From Allomuricauda sp. (lineage in GTDB: Bacteria; Bacteroidota; Bacteroidia; Flavobacteriales; Flavobacteriaceae), in assembly GCA_030148335.1 (NCBI GenBank), contig JASBTQ010000007.1, positions 1 to 64,000 on the forward strand: a DNA stretch of 64,000 bases, given 5' to 3'. Below the pieces are notes generated by a model. It searched no databases. It saw only the letters and a list, made by a program, of their open reading frames with translations, and had not been told where the DNA came from. The translations under genes and the position numbers were made by a program. Positions 1 through 11,100 of this stretch are shown here, piece by piece; the first letter of the stretch is position 1; every line of letters begins with the position of its first letter.

Positions 1-1
1 G

Positions 2-1624
2 TTTGCGGGAACCAAGGGAAGCGATGAGATCATAGCCGACATCGAGGCGAGGATCGCCGAGCTCTTTTTGGAGAAAATGGAAAACGAGCGACAGGTGATC
101 ACCCACAAGGAAGTGGACCAGGTCATCGATGTGATGGGACAACCAGAGGATTACATGGTGGACGAGGACATCTTTGAGGACGACCCAAAAAGAACCTACA
201 CAGAGCCCAGACCCAGGGCCAAGAAACTATATCGGGACATCGACCATAAATATATTGGTGGTGTGTGTGCCGGTCTGGAGCACTACTTGGGGCTGGATGC
301 ACTATGGATCCGGATCATTTTCCTCCTTTTGGCCGTTTTCACCTCCGGGTTTGGGCTGATTGCCTATATCCTACTGTGGATCTTGGTCCCGGAAGCGGCC
401 ACAACCTCCCAAAAATTGGATATGCGGGGGGAGCCCGTCAACATCAGCAATATAGAACGCAAAGTTAAAGAGGGGTTTGATGATGTTGCCGACAAGGTAA
501 AAAACGTTGACTACGAAAAAGTGGGCAACAAGGTCAAAAGCAGCTCCAAGACCTTTTTTGATACCATCGGGGACATTATCCTGTTCCTTTTCAAGGTATT
601 CGGCAAGTTCATCGGCATATTGCTCATCATCATCGGGGCATCCACGCTCATCGGTCTGTTCTTCGGACTGTTCACTGTGGGCATGTTCGATGCGGTTCAA
701 TTCCCAGGAGTCGATTTCTACGAGATCGTGAACACCACGGGGGCGCCTGTTTGGGTGGTTTCCATACTGCTTTTCTTTGCGGTCGGCATTCCTTTCTTCT
801 TTGTCCTTTATTTAGGACTGAAGATTTTGGTGAACAACCTGAAATCCATCGGGAACATAGCCAAATTCTCCCTTTTGGGGCTTTGGTTGATCTCCGTTGG
901 GGCCTTGATCGCCCTTGGCATCCGTCAGGCTGCGGAATTTTCGAACACGGGAAGCGTGCACGAACAAGACCAATTGGTCCTGGAAAACGTGACCGATACG
1001 CTTGTCATCCGAATGAAGAACCCCGGCTACGAATACACTAGGGACGATATCCATTTTGGACGTATGTCCTTTGCCTACGATAAGGATGATAACCGGGTAC
1101 TCATTTCCGATGAGGTGCACATCAACGTGAAAAAAGCAGAGGATTCCGTCGTTTCCCTGTCCATACGAAAGGATTCCAACGGCAGTTCCTCACGGGCTGC
1201 CAGGGACAGGGCCAAAAACATTATGTATGGCTACGAACTTTTGGGCAATGAGATCCTTTTGGACGAATACCTGATCACAGATATTTCCAATAAGGCCAGG
1301 AACCAGGAAGTGACCACTACCATCCATATCCCCGCGGGCAGGATGGTGCAGTTCGAGGAATCCGCAAGATACCATATAGGTAGGGGCATTGCCAATGACA
1401 AGGATTATTACAGAAGTAGTATTGTTGGCCACGTTTGGCTCATGGGCAAAGATGGTGAATTGAAGTGCCAGGATTGTTCTGATGAAGATGATGAAAAAGA
1501 TAGGAATGAAAATGGCAAGATCATCATCAATGAAGACGGAATAGACATTGATATCAAGGACAACCAAGATTCCTTTGAAATGAAGATCAATGAGGATGGC
1601 ATCAAGGTAAAGGCCGGGAACTAG
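2..1624 (+). CDS. PspC domain membrane protein with N-terminal HAAS-like segment, 5' end truncated by window
   Basis: Frame stays open upstream of the listed TTG start (FAGTKGSDEIIADIEARIAELFLEKMENER...), so the true N-terminus lies outside. PspC signature RDIDHKYIGGVCAGLEHYLGLDALWIRIIF and several TM segments. Confidence 0.9.
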   Translation, partial: FAGTKGSDEIIADIEARIAELFLEKMENERQVITHKEVDQVIDVMGQPEDYMVDEDIFEDDPKRTYTEPRPRAKKLYRDIDHKYIGGVCAGLEHYLGLDALWIRIIFLLLAVFTSGFGLIAYILLWILVPEAATTSQKLDMRGEPVNISNIERKVKEGFDDVADKVKNVDYEKVGNKVKSSSKTFFDTIGDIILFLFKVFGKFIGILLIIIGASTLIGLFFGLFTVGMFDAVQFPGVDFYEIVNTTGAPVWVVSILLFFAVGIPFFFVLYLGLKILVNNLKSIGNIAKFSLLGLWLISVGALIALGIRQAAEFSNTGSVHEQDQLVLENVTDTLVIRMKNPGYEYTRDDIHFGRMSFAYDKDDNRVLISDEVHINVKKAEDSVVSLSIRKDSNGSSSRAARDRAKNIMYGYELLGNEILLDEYLITDISNKARNQEVTTTIHIPAGRMVQFEESARYHIGRGIANDKDYYRSSIVGHVWLMGKDGELKCQDCSDEDDEKDRNENGKIIINEDGIDIDIKDNQDSFEMKINEDGIKVKAGN

Positions 1625-1664
1625 ACTATTTTCATTATCAGAACCCAATTCAAAAAAATAAAAA

Positions 1665-2246
1665 ATGACAAAGTTTATTTCCATACTACTGTTCAGTTTC
1701 ATCACCCTTTCCTCCCCTGCACAGGACAATTCCTTTCAGGGAAAAGAAGATGGGAAATCCATCCCACCTTTTGAAAGTCTGATCGTTACGACAGGAGGTG
1801 ATATTTATGTACACCCTTCATCAACAACCACTTTACAATTGAAAGGAGATAAAGATTGTGTGGAAAAGATTGATGCTTCGGTTTTATCAAAAGTCTTGCG
1901 CATTTCAAGCAAGGATAACCATTCAGATGATTGCCGTGTCGAAATCCATATTGGCACCCCGAACTTTGACGAAATTCAGTTAAGTGGTGGCGGAACATTG
2001 ATAGTAGAGGACGGCTTTGCCCCGATAGAAGTCCTCAAATGCTCCATAAAAGGAGGGGGGAATGTTGAGATGGCATCCTTATCTGTTGGTTCCCTGTTTG
2101 CCATCGTTGGCGGAGGTGGGGAAATAACAGCCCAGGTCAAAACTCTCCTTGATGGTACGATCAAAGGTGGGGGAAGCATTTTTTACGATGGCAATCCTAT
2201 CGTAAAATCAGATATATCAAATGGTGGGACCATACAACGCAAATGA
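1665..2246 (+). CDS. DUF2807 / head GIN domain-type secreted protein
   Basis: Signal peptide; beta-helix-like repeats with GGG turns (LSGGGTL, IKGGGNVE, VGGGGEIT, IKGGGSIF). Confidence 0.8.
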   Translation: MTKFISILLFSFITLSSPAQDNSFQGKEDGKSIPPFESLIVTTGGDIYVHPSSTTTLQLKGDKDCVEKIDASVLSKVLRISSKDNHSDDCRVEIHIGTPNFDEIQLSGGGTLIVEDGFAPIEVLKCSIKGGGNVEMASLSVGSLFAIVGGGGEITAQVKTLLDGTIKGGGSIFYDGNPIVKSDISNGGTIQRK

Positions 2247-2426
2247 AATGATGGGGATAGGAAAGCAAAAATTACAATTGGGGAACAGTTTTCTACAATT
2301 GGGTAGTATAAAATTCAAACCATACGCATAAAATAGGACATTTACACTGTTGAATTTCAGTGCAGATCACAACTAAATCAATCAATAACAGCTGTCCGGT
2401 GCACCTGGACACAAAAAACAACAATC

Positions 2427-3149
2427 ATGACAACACTAGCAAGATTAGCAATCGCAGTATTATTATCCCTGTTCGCGTCCTCCTGTATGATGGACATGAA
2501 CTTTGGGAGCGGCAAGACCGGCAACGGCGAAGTCGTAGAGGAAAACCGCAATGTGGATGAGGATTTCACGGTGGTATCCGCTTCGGAAGGAATCGATGTA
2601 TTCGTGACACAGGGCGCAGAGTACAAGATCAGCGTTGAGGCAGATGAGAACATCATCAGCCTGATCGGAACCGATGTCAGGGATGGAAAATTGAAGATCC
2701 ATGCCATTGAGAACATCGGAAGGGCCACCAAGAATGTATATGTTACCCTTCGCAATGTGGATGCATTGGAAAGCTCAAGTGGGGCGGACCTTCTCACCCA
2801 AAATGTCATCGAGTCCGGAAAAATAGATCTTGATGCCAGCAGCGGGTCCGACCTTCAGGTAGAAGTAGTGGCCGATGAAATCTCCGCAAACGCCAGTAGT
2901 GGTGCAGACATCCGGATATCAGGAAAAGCGGACAAACTCTATGCCGATGCGAGCAGTGGTTCCGACATCAAAGCTAGGGACCTGACCGTAAAGACCTGCC
3001 ATGCCGATGCCAGTAGTGGGGCCGACATTTCCGTGAATGTATCCGAATCCTTGGTGGCCGATGCCAGCAGCGGTGCGGACATCTCCTACACAGGTGATGC
3101 CAGCGTGGAGACCAAGAAATCGGTTTCTGGAAGCGTGCGTAAATATTGA
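2427..3149 (+). CDS. DUF2807 / head GIN domain lipoprotein
   Basis: Lipobox-like LFASSC; repeated (A)SSG(A/S)D(I/L) turns. Confidence 0.87.
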   Translation: MTTLARLAIAVLLSLFASSCMMDMNFGSGKTGNGEVVEENRNVDEDFTVVSASEGIDVFVTQGAEYKISVEADENIISLIGTDVRDGKLKIHAIENIGRATKNVYVTLRNVDALESSSGADLLTQNVIESGKIDLDASSGSDLQVEVVADEISANASSGADIRISGKADKLYADASSGSDIKARDLTVKTCHADASSGADISVNVSESLVADASSGADISYTGDASVETKKSVSGSVRKY

Positions 3150-3172
3150 TCCAATTCCCTTTAAATATGCAA

Positions 3173-3204
3173 AGGCCCGCCGAGTTTTTCGGTGGGCTTT
3201 TGTT
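3173..3204 (+). terminator. Rho-independent terminator
   Basis: Stem gcccgccga/tcggtgggc followed by a T-rich stretch just after the 3149 stop. Confidence 0.75.
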
Positions 3205-3259
3205 TTTAATAAGTATAGGCGAAACCCTATCTTAGCATAGTCAAAAAAAAGAAAGATTT

Positions 3260-4270
3260 ATGCAGATAGCGATCAAAAAATATACTTTACAACTTGCTCA
3301 TACCTTTACCATTTCCAGGGAATCGCATGACACCCAGGACACGATGATCGTGGCCCTTTCCCATAAGGGAAAGACCGGATATGGCGAGGCCACCTCCAAT
3401 CCCTATTATAAAATTACCGTTGAGAGCATGACCGCCGAGATTGAAGCTGTCAGGCAGGCCATTGAAGGATATGATTTTGACGATCCGGAAAATTTCTATC
3501 GGCATTTGGAATCCCTGAACCTTGAAAAGTTCACCTTGTGCGCACTGGACCTTGCTGCCAATGATCTATACGGAAAGTTACTGGGCAAACCTCTTTATGA
3601 AATCTGGGGCACTGACAACAGCCACTACCCGACCACCAACTATACCATCGGCATTGACAGCGTTGAAAAGATGGTGGAAAAGCTCCAAGAAAAGCCATGG
3701 CCCGTTTACAAGATCAAACTGGGCACCCAAGACGATGTGGCCATTGTGAGGGAATTGCGCAAGCACACTGATAGCATCTTTCGTATAGATGCCAATTGCG
3801 CATGGACCGCGGAGGAAACCATTAAGAATGCTCCTCTTTTGAAAGAGCTTGGTGTTGAATTTTTGGAACAGCCCCTCAAGGCCGATGACTGGGAGGGTAT
3901 GGCAAAAGTAAAAGCGCATTCCGCACTACCCGTGATTGCCGACGAAAGCTGCATTGTGGAAGGCGATGTGGAAAAATGCGGCCCTTATTTCCACGGCATC
4001 AACATCAAACTGACCAAATGTGGTGGCCTTACCCCTGCCCGACGTATGATCCAAAAAGGAAAGGAACTGGGACTAAAGATCATGGTGGGTTGCATGACGG
4101 AATCCACGGTAGGGATTTCTGCCATTGCACAACTGACCCCCCAATTGGACTATGTGGATATGGACGGTTCGCTGCTGCTCAAACATGACATTGCCCGCGG
4201 TGTCCAAATTTTGGATGATGGAAAGGTCATTTTTCCCCAACTTCCCGGAAGCGGGATAGAACTACTGTAA
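3260..4270 (+). CDS. Dipeptide epimerase (L-Ala-D/L-Glu epimerase-like, enolase superfamily)
   Basis: YKIKLGTQDD, RIDANCAW, EFLEQPL, ADESC, INIKLTKCGG, GCMTEST motifs. Confidence 0.9.
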   Translation: MQIAIKKYTLQLAHTFTISRESHDTQDTMIVALSHKGKTGYGEATSNPYYKITVESMTAEIEAVRQAIEGYDFDDPENFYRHLESLNLEKFTLCALDLAANDLYGKLLGKPLYEIWGTDNSHYPTTNYTIGIDSVEKMVEKLQEKPWPVYKIKLGTQDDVAIVRELRKHTDSIFRIDANCAWTAEETIKNAPLLKELGVEFLEQPLKADDWEGMAKVKAHSALPVIADESCIVEGDVEKCGPYFHGINIKLTKCGGLTPARRMIQKGKELGLKIMVGCMTESTVGISAIAQLTPQLDYVDMDGSLLLKHDIARGVQILDDGKVIFPQLPGSGIELL

Positions 4271-5316
4271 TGTCGCATTCCATCGCCCGCATACCCGACC
4301 GATTGGTCCAAGTGGAAGACAAGACGTACCTCTATTTTGGTGGTACCGCCTACCTTGGGCTTCAATCCTATCCTCCCTTTTTGGAGATTTTCAGCAAAAA
4401 TGTAGAGAAATGTGGCATGCACTACGGGGCATCGAGAAAATCCAATGTCTCTTTGGACATCTATGGAATTGCGGAGGACTATTTGGCCAAATGGGTAGGG
4501 GCGGAAAGCTGCCTTACCCTGTCCTCGGGATATTTGGCCGCCCAATTGGTCATCCAGACCTTATTGCAGCAAGGACACTCCTTGTTTGCCGCTCCCAATG
4601 CCCACACTGCGCTCCATTTGGTTGGAGTGACCAAAACGGAGAGCTTTGAAGATCTTAGTGATCGCCTCCAGAAAGAAATCCATCGAGGTGGCCCAATGCC
4701 AGTGCTGCTTTTTGACACCATAGACTTTTCAGGGAAGCAGTTCCCGCATTTTCATGCCCTGAAAAAGCTTCCTTTGGAAAAGATCATGCTCGTCGGTGAT
4801 GATTCGCACGGCATCGGTATTGTGGGAAAAGATGGGGCCGGTTGTTATGGTACGCTCAAAATGTTGAACCCCGCCAAGTTGATGATCTGTTGTTCCTTGG
4901 GAAAGGGTCTGGGCATTCAGGCCGGAGCCATATTGGGAAACCATGGGGATGTGGAAATGCTGCGCAACACTCCTTTTTTTGGAGGGGCGAGCCCTGCCCT
5001 TCCCGCTTTCATGGGTACGCTATTGGATTCCACCGATATCTATGCTGAAAGAAGGACCAAACTCATGGAAAATGATGCGTTTTTTAGAAATGTATTGCAT
5101 CATCCTTCCCTTTTCAAACACATGGAAGGGCATCCTACGTATGAGTTTGAAGATGCCGATTTGGCAAGGGCCTTGGAAAAAAATGGTTTCATCACCACCT
5201 ATTTCAACTATCCGGATGCGGACGGGCCCATAGTAGGCCGTATCGTTTTGAGCGCCTATCATGAAAAAGAGGATATCCAACAATTGGCCAACTGTTTGAA
5301 CGCACTTCAAGGCTAG
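4270..5316 (+). CDS. Aminotransferase class I/II-fold PLP enzyme (BioF/KBL-like)
   Basis: GGTAYLGL, HYGASRKSNV, DDSHGIGIVG, SLGKGLGIQAG resemble alpha-oxoamine synthase family; starts at the epimerase stop. Confidence 0.8.
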   Translation: MSHSIARIPDRLVQVEDKTYLYFGGTAYLGLQSYPPFLEIFSKNVEKCGMHYGASRKSNVSLDIYGIAEDYLAKWVGAESCLTLSSGYLAAQLVIQTLLQQGHSLFAAPNAHTALHLVGVTKTESFEDLSDRLQKEIHRGGPMPVLLFDTIDFSGKQFPHFHALKKLPLEKIMLVGDDSHGIGIVGKDGAGCYGTLKMLNPAKLMICCSLGKGLGIQAGAILGNHGDVEMLRNTPFFGGASPALPAFMGTLLDSTDIYAERRTKLMENDAFFRNVLHHPSLFKHMEGHPTYEFEDADLARALEKNGFITTYFNYPDADGPIVGRIVLSAYHEKEDIQQLANCLNALQG

Positions 5317-5355
5317 TTGATGAGTGCATTTGTAAATAATTAAACCGAGTCTACA

Positions 5356-6558
5356 ATGAAATTTCTATTCTCCCTTCAAAAAAGATGCTGTTTGTATGCT
5401 TTGCTGACCCTTGTTTTCATGGCATGCGAAACAAAGACAGATACGGGGCCCAATAAAGTTGAAGAAGCCATTTCTTCCATTAAAAGTACCTACGCTCCCG
5501 ATACGCGGGTGGTCCTTTTCGATATCGAAGCGATACAAAGCCCTGAAGGATATACACTAAAAGGGGGCACAAGCCTTCCAGAAGCTTTGGATGCCTTACA
5601 GAAACAGTTGGAACAGGAACAAATTACGTTTCGGGACAGTGTTGAGGTACTTCCTTCGGCAAGCTTGGAGGGAAACATATATGGTGCCATAGCACTTTCG
5701 GTGGCCAATTTAAGGTCCCGCCCCGCCCATTCCGCAGAAATGGTCACCCAAGGAACTTTGGGAATGCCCGTAAACGTGTATCAAAAACAGGGAAGCTGGT
5801 ACCGCATCCAAACCCCGGACCACTATTTGGGCTGGGTGGACAGCAGAGGAATTGAGTTGATGGACAAGACCCGTTTCCAAGATTGGCAAGATTCGGAAAA
5901 ATTAATCTATACCCAAACCTATGGACATGCTGTTGCCGAAGCAAATGCATCTGCCCAGGTGGTATCCGACCTTGTTGCAGGCAATATTCTAAAGTTGATT
6001 GCAGAAGATGGCGGTTTTTATCAGGTGGAATACCCTGATGGAAAAAATGGCTTTGTTCCCAAATCCGAAGCATCTCCATATTTGGATTGGAAATCAAATC
6101 TGGTATTTACTGAAGAAGCCTTGGTGGAAACCTCCAAAACGATGTTGGGCGTACCCTATCTGTGGGGAGGTACCTCCACAAAAGGCGTGGATTGTAGTGG
6201 TTTTACCAAGACCGTATATTTTATGAACGGCATGATAATCCCCCGTGATGCTTCGCAACAGATCCATGAAGGGACATTGATAGATGATTCAAGGGAGTTT
6301 GATAAACTCATTCCCGGGGATTTGCTCTTTTTTGGAAGAAAAGCCACGGATTCAACTTCGGAAAGGGTGGTCCACGTAGGGATGTGGATTGGAAACAATG
6401 AATTTATCCATTCCGCCGGGAATGTGCATATCAGCAGTATGGACAAAAATGCAGCCAATTTTGACGAGTACAATTATGACCGCTATTTGAGAAGCAAACG
6501 TATTCTGAACCAAAAGGATGAAGGTCTCCTGTACTTGACGGAGCAAGATGTTTTTTAA
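5356..6558 (+). CDS. SH3 domain plus NlpC/P60 (C40) peptidase lipoprotein
   Basis: LVFMAC lipobox; SH3-like repeats; GVDCSGFTKTVYF and HVGMWIGNNEFIHSAG catalytic motifs. Confidence 0.92.
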   Translation: MKFLFSLQKRCCLYALLTLVFMACETKTDTGPNKVEEAISSIKSTYAPDTRVVLFDIEAIQSPEGYTLKGGTSLPEALDALQKQLEQEQITFRDSVEVLPSASLEGNIYGAIALSVANLRSRPAHSAEMVTQGTLGMPVNVYQKQGSWYRIQTPDHYLGWVDSRGIELMDKTRFQDWQDSEKLIYTQTYGHAVAEANASAQVVSDLVAGNILKLIAEDGGFYQVEYPDGKNGFVPKSEASPYLDWKSNLVFTEEALVETSKTMLGVPYLWGGTSTKGVDCSGFTKTVYFMNGMIIPRDASQQIHEGTLIDDSREFDKLIPGDLLFFGRKATDSTSERVVHVGMWIGNNEFIHSAGNVHISSMDKNAANFDEYNYDRYLRSKRILNQKDEGLLYLTEQDVF

Positions 6559-6577
6559 GGTCCCATGAACACCAAAA

Positions 6578-6606
6578 AAAAGGCCATCCAATGGGATGGC
6601 CTTTTT
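6578..6606. terminator. Bidirectional terminator between convergent genes
   Basis: aggccatcc / ggatggcct stem flanked by A-run and T-run. Confidence 0.85.
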
Positions 6607-6631
6607 GCATTTATGACTAACTCGTCGGATC

Positions 6632-8113
6632 CTATTCATCCCACCAAACGGGAACCACGGGATCCTGTTGGTTGGCCAATACGTTAGCCTCATTCCTAGT
6701 TAGCTCGGTAGAAGGGTAATTGGCTCTTCGGAACCATTGCCCTGGGAACTCGGTGTCGGCACTTTCTTCCTCACTCCTGATCTGCAATCCAGTGAACACC
6801 TCATCGGAGAAATCATATCTCCTGTAATCCACAAAAGTCTCTGGGTTTAGGAAGTTATGGATGTATTTTTCCTTCATGATGTGGTGCAACATCAGTGCAC
6901 CTTCCCCGACATCGATGGCGGCGTCGGCCATATAGTCACTACCATCCACTTCGTACATTTCCATACTGGCGGCTATACCGTCCATGTAAGCGGCATAAGC
7001 AGTGGCATTGGAACCTACACTGGTCGTAGTGCCCCCATTGGCCAAAAATGCAGCTTCAGCTTTTATAAAAAGTACTTCGGCATAGCTGATAAGGATAAGC
7101 GGAGAATCTACACTGGTGTAAAAACCATCTTCCCTAAATCTTGCATTGGCATCGGTTCCATCGGGTGCAATACCTCCTCCGCCACTGACAAAGCCTTTAT
7201 ACTCAGCCTCATCACCATTTTCGGCGAACAATGGCAATCTTGGGTCAATTTCAACAGTACCACTTTGAAAAGGATAATAATCCCCGTTCATGGAGCTTAC
7301 CAATTGGCTGGCAATATCCTTGCTGAGGTTACCGGTCTCCCTGGCCAATATCTCTTCGGAATACCACGGGTTGATGTTCTTCTCATTGTAGTACATGGCG
7401 AAGTTGTCATCATTGGACGTAAAGCCATTTTCAACTGTTGAAAGTACTTCTGCTGCGGTAACCACTCCTTTGTTCACCAAATGCAATTGGTAACGGGCTT
7501 TTAGGGAATAGGCCGCCCGCAGCCATTTTTCCACATCGCCATCATAGATCAAATCTGATGCACCAAGTCCAAAACCAGAGGTATCGGGTGCGTTCAATTT
7601 GGCTATGGCCCCATCTAAAAGAGCGAACACCTCGGTATAAATTTCCTCTTGGGTGTCAAAACTGGCAAAGTTGTTCTCAGGGCCTTGCGTGGCATCGGAA
7701 TAGGGAATATTGTTCCAAGTATCCGTGGCCATACCAATATTGGCAGCGATAAGGATATCTGCTATGGCCTCAATATGCGTGGCTCCATTCTCTACCGCCT
7801 TTTGCTTGGCCGCTTCAAGATTGGGTAATACATAGAGGTACACTTGGCTCCAAAGTCCATCGGCAGAGGTCTGTCCTGCTGCTCCACCTCCCGTGGTCAC
7901 AAAGTTCTGAACGTAGTTGCCAAAGGCCAATTCTGCCGACCTCTGCCCTTCCAATGTACTGTGAATGGCCGGGGCCATGAGGTCCTGCATACGCAAATCT
8001 TCCAATGGTGCTGTATTGGAAGGCGTGTTCACATCAAAATAATCTTCACTACACCCTACGTAGGCCATCGCGGAGAGTAGTAGAAATGCCTTTATTATAT
8101 GTATTTTTTTCAT
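6632..8113 (-). CDS. SusD/RagB family outer membrane lipoprotein
   Basis: Lipobox AYVGCSEDYFDVNTPSN; adjacent SusC. Start taken at MKKIHI rather than the ORF-track start. Confidence 0.88.
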   Translation of the reverse strand: MKKIHIIKAFLLLSAMAYVGCSEDYFDVNTPSNTAPLEDLRMQDLMAPAIHSTLEGQRSAELAFGNYVQNFVTTGGGAAGQTSADGLWSQVYLYVLPNLEAAKQKAVENGATHIEAIADILIAANIGMATDTWNNIPYSDATQGPENNFASFDTQEEIYTEVFALLDGAIAKLNAPDTSGFGLGASDLIYDGDVEKWLRAAYSLKARYQLHLVNKGVVTAAEVLSTVENGFTSNDDNFAMYYNEKNINPWYSEEILARETGNLSKDIASQLVSSMNGDYYPFQSGTVEIDPRLPLFAENGDEAEYKGFVSGGGGIAPDGTDANARFREDGFYTSVDSPLILISYAEVLFIKAEAAFLANGGTTTSVGSNATAYAAYMDGIAASMEMYEVDGSDYMADAAIDVGEGALMLHHIMKEKYIHNFLNPETFVDYRRYDFSDEVFTGLQIRSEEESADTEFPGQWFRRANYPSTELTRNEANVLANQQDPVVPVWWDE

Positions 8114-8123
8114 AGTTCTTTTT

Positions 8124-11100
8124 TTAAAATGCAATGTTCAATCCAAAAGAATAGCTTTCGGCCAAGGGTATGTTCAATCCTGTGAAACCATATACGTTAC
8201 TGCCTGCACTGTATTGGTTGCCCTCTGGGTCATACCCATCAAACGGTGTCCAAAGTAGGATGTTGTTGGCACTAGCGGATATGCTTACCTTATCGAGATT
8301 CAAGTCTTTGATCAACCTACTTTGAAAATCGTAGGACAGGGAGATGTTCCTCAATTTTACCCAGGAGGCATCCTGCACCAAAATTTCGGAAGCACGGTTA
8401 TACACATTGGAATTTCTATAATAGTTCTCATCTATAAACACCTCAGTGGTATTTGGCACAAAACCTCCATTGCCATCATCCATAACACCATCCAAGACCA
8501 CATCGACGTATCGCTGTAAGGTACTTGAAGGGGTACCGTTTCGAATGGCATTTCGAATACCGGCATCATAAAGATCACCACCTTTTTTCCATTCCAATAG
8601 GAAGTTTAAGCCAATCCCCTTATACTTGAAATTACTCCCCAATGAGGAAATGAAATCTGGAAAAGCATTCCCGACTACCACTTTCTCATCTATATTGATG
8701 ACGGGAAAACCGTCAGGTCCAATATACCTTTCACCGTTCTCGTACCTCCATTTGTAGCCGTAGAGGTTGCCCATTTTATCCCCGGCCCTTACTTCTGAGG
8801 TTATTCCGGTAAATCCTGAATCGGCAAATATCACGGATTCTATGTCCTCGGGAATTTCCAACACTTTTCCTTCACTGGTGGACCAATTGAGGATGACCTC
8901 CCATCTTAGGTCTTGGTTTCGGATGATGTCCGCACTCAACAGGAACTCATGTCCGAAGATTTCGTAATCCCCAGCATTTCTGGTGATTCCTGAAAGTCCT
9001 GAAGAATAGGCAGTACCCACCGTAAATATCTGATCTTTGACCCGTGTGTTGTAGTAGGCGTAATCCAATCGGATCCTGTCATTCAAGAACCTGAGGTCAG
9101 CCCCAAACTCAGTGGATTGGTTTCTTTCAGGTACGATATCCAAATCTCCCAACAAGGTACTTCTTCGGTACCCTCCTACGCCTCCAAATGGAAAGTCGCT
9201 ATCTACGACAAAATACTGGCCAACATCCCCAAAGCCTGGGCCTTTACCAACCTCTGCCCATGAGGCCCTAAGTTTTCCGAAAGTAAAGATGTCATTTTCG
9301 CCAAAGAGGCCCGAAACATCATAGGCCAAGCTCACTGATGGATAAAAGAACGACCTGTTCTCTTTTGGCAAGGTGGAAACCCAGTCATTCCTACCTGTCA
9401 ATGACAGGAACAATTTATCCTTGTACCCAAACTTGAGTTCGCCAAACACCCCAACGTTTCTAAGCTGGACTATTTCCTTGTTAATGAAAAAGTTTGTGGT
9501 GTTACCAATTTCGTTTACCCCAGGCACGTTCAAGCCTTCTCCCCTGGCCTCCAAATAAGATCTCTTGGAATCGGACAATTGGTGCCCCAAAGTGAGGTCT
9601 GTGGTGAAGTCCTCAGACCAGGCCTTGTTCATGGCCACCAAGAAATTGGATTCCAGACCTGTGAAATTTACATTTTGCTCCAAAATGAAACCGCCTACTT
9701 GTGAACCTCCATCCAGATCGGGCCCAACATATCGGTTCCTTGCATCGGAATAGTTGTCTATCTGTGCGGCATAGGTAATCGTCACCCAGTCTTTTGGCGT
9801 CCAAGTAAGGGTAGTGTTGCCAATCCAACGGTTCACATCGTCCTCCAAGTTACTGGTTTCCAATAAATATCTTGGGTTGTCAATGATTCCAAAGGAATAA
9901 TCCCTTTCACTACCATCCGCATTCTGATAATCATTTATGGGGAAGGTCCCTGCATAATAATAAAGGGCGCTCATCACAGATTTGTCACCCCCATTGGCCC
10001 TCTTTCCTCCAGAATTGGTAAAGGAGATGGAACCATCTATGTTGAAGTTGTCTGTTACCTTATATCCTGCCTTTAACCTGAAATTGGTCTTTTTATAATC
10101 TGTGTTTGGCAACACCCCTTGCTCACTGTTGTTTCCCATGGAGAAATAATAGTTCAATCGCTCGCCCGCCCCGCTCAGGTTCATGTTGAGCTGTGAATTG
10201 AAACCAGTCCTAAAGATATCATAAGGACTATAGAACCTATCATTGGAAAGATCGACAATGTTTCCTTCGCCCAGATCATAAGAATCCAAAGCATATTCAG
10301 GACCCCATGAATAGAAAGACGTGGAGTTCTGGACCCTGTTGAACCCTGTTTCGGAGGTAGGGTCATAAAGTGTCCTTGGTGCGCCGGCAAATCCTTCCCT
10401 ATACTTAGTTTGGAGCGATGGCGTTGTTTTTACATCGCGGAAAGTTGTTGAGGCCGAGATATTGATCTTGGCCCGTCCTTGTTTTCCTTTTTTGGTTGTA
10501 ATGATTATGGCTCCATTGGCCGCTCTTACCCCATAAAGTGCTGTCGCAGCAGCTCCCTTTAATACGTTGAAACTTTCAATGTCCTCTGGGTTCAAATCAC
10601 CAGCCCTGTTCGAAAAAGCAAACTGTTCCGAACTGTTGGGTGAATTGGAACCTGCACTGGGCCTAACTTCCCCAGAAAAGGTATCATTGTCCAAAGCAAG
10701 GCCATCCACGATGATCAACGGTTGGTTGCTCCTGTTCGGATTTACGGAAGTCACCCCTCTGATCAAAATGTCAACACCACCTCCCGAAGTACCGGAAGAC
10801 CTGTTTATCTGCACCCCGGCAACTCGACCTTGAAGGCTTTCAATCGGGTTGGACTGGCCTGCCAGATTAAGATCTTCGGTGTTTACCTTCGTAACAGAAT
10901 ATCCCAAGGATTTCTGCTTTTGCTCCACACCAAAGGCGGTCACCACGACCTCATCGAGCTGCGTGGAGTCTTCTTCCAACACTACATCGAGGGTGGTTGA
11001 CGATCCTACCGTCACATCTTTGGTTGTCATTCCCAAATAGGAAAATCTGAGTACCTGTCCACTAGAGGCATTGATGGAGTAGTTTCCATCAAAATCAGTA

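Noticed and set aside
174-468. Short overlapping ORFs such as 174-359, 265-468 and many antisense ORFs throughout
   Set aside because: They lie in alternative frames of strong protein-coding genes, a consequence of moderately GC-rich coding sequence; no domain or start-site support.
68-1624. TTG at 68 as the start of the PspC protein
   Set aside because: Frame open to the first bases and encodes a HAAS-like segment; true start outside the window.
2820-3090. Repeated gatgccagcagtgg-like DNA as a CRISPR or tandem repeat array
   Set aside because: In-frame coding repeats of the DUF2807 beta-helix (DASSGAD), degenerate at DNA level and without spacers.
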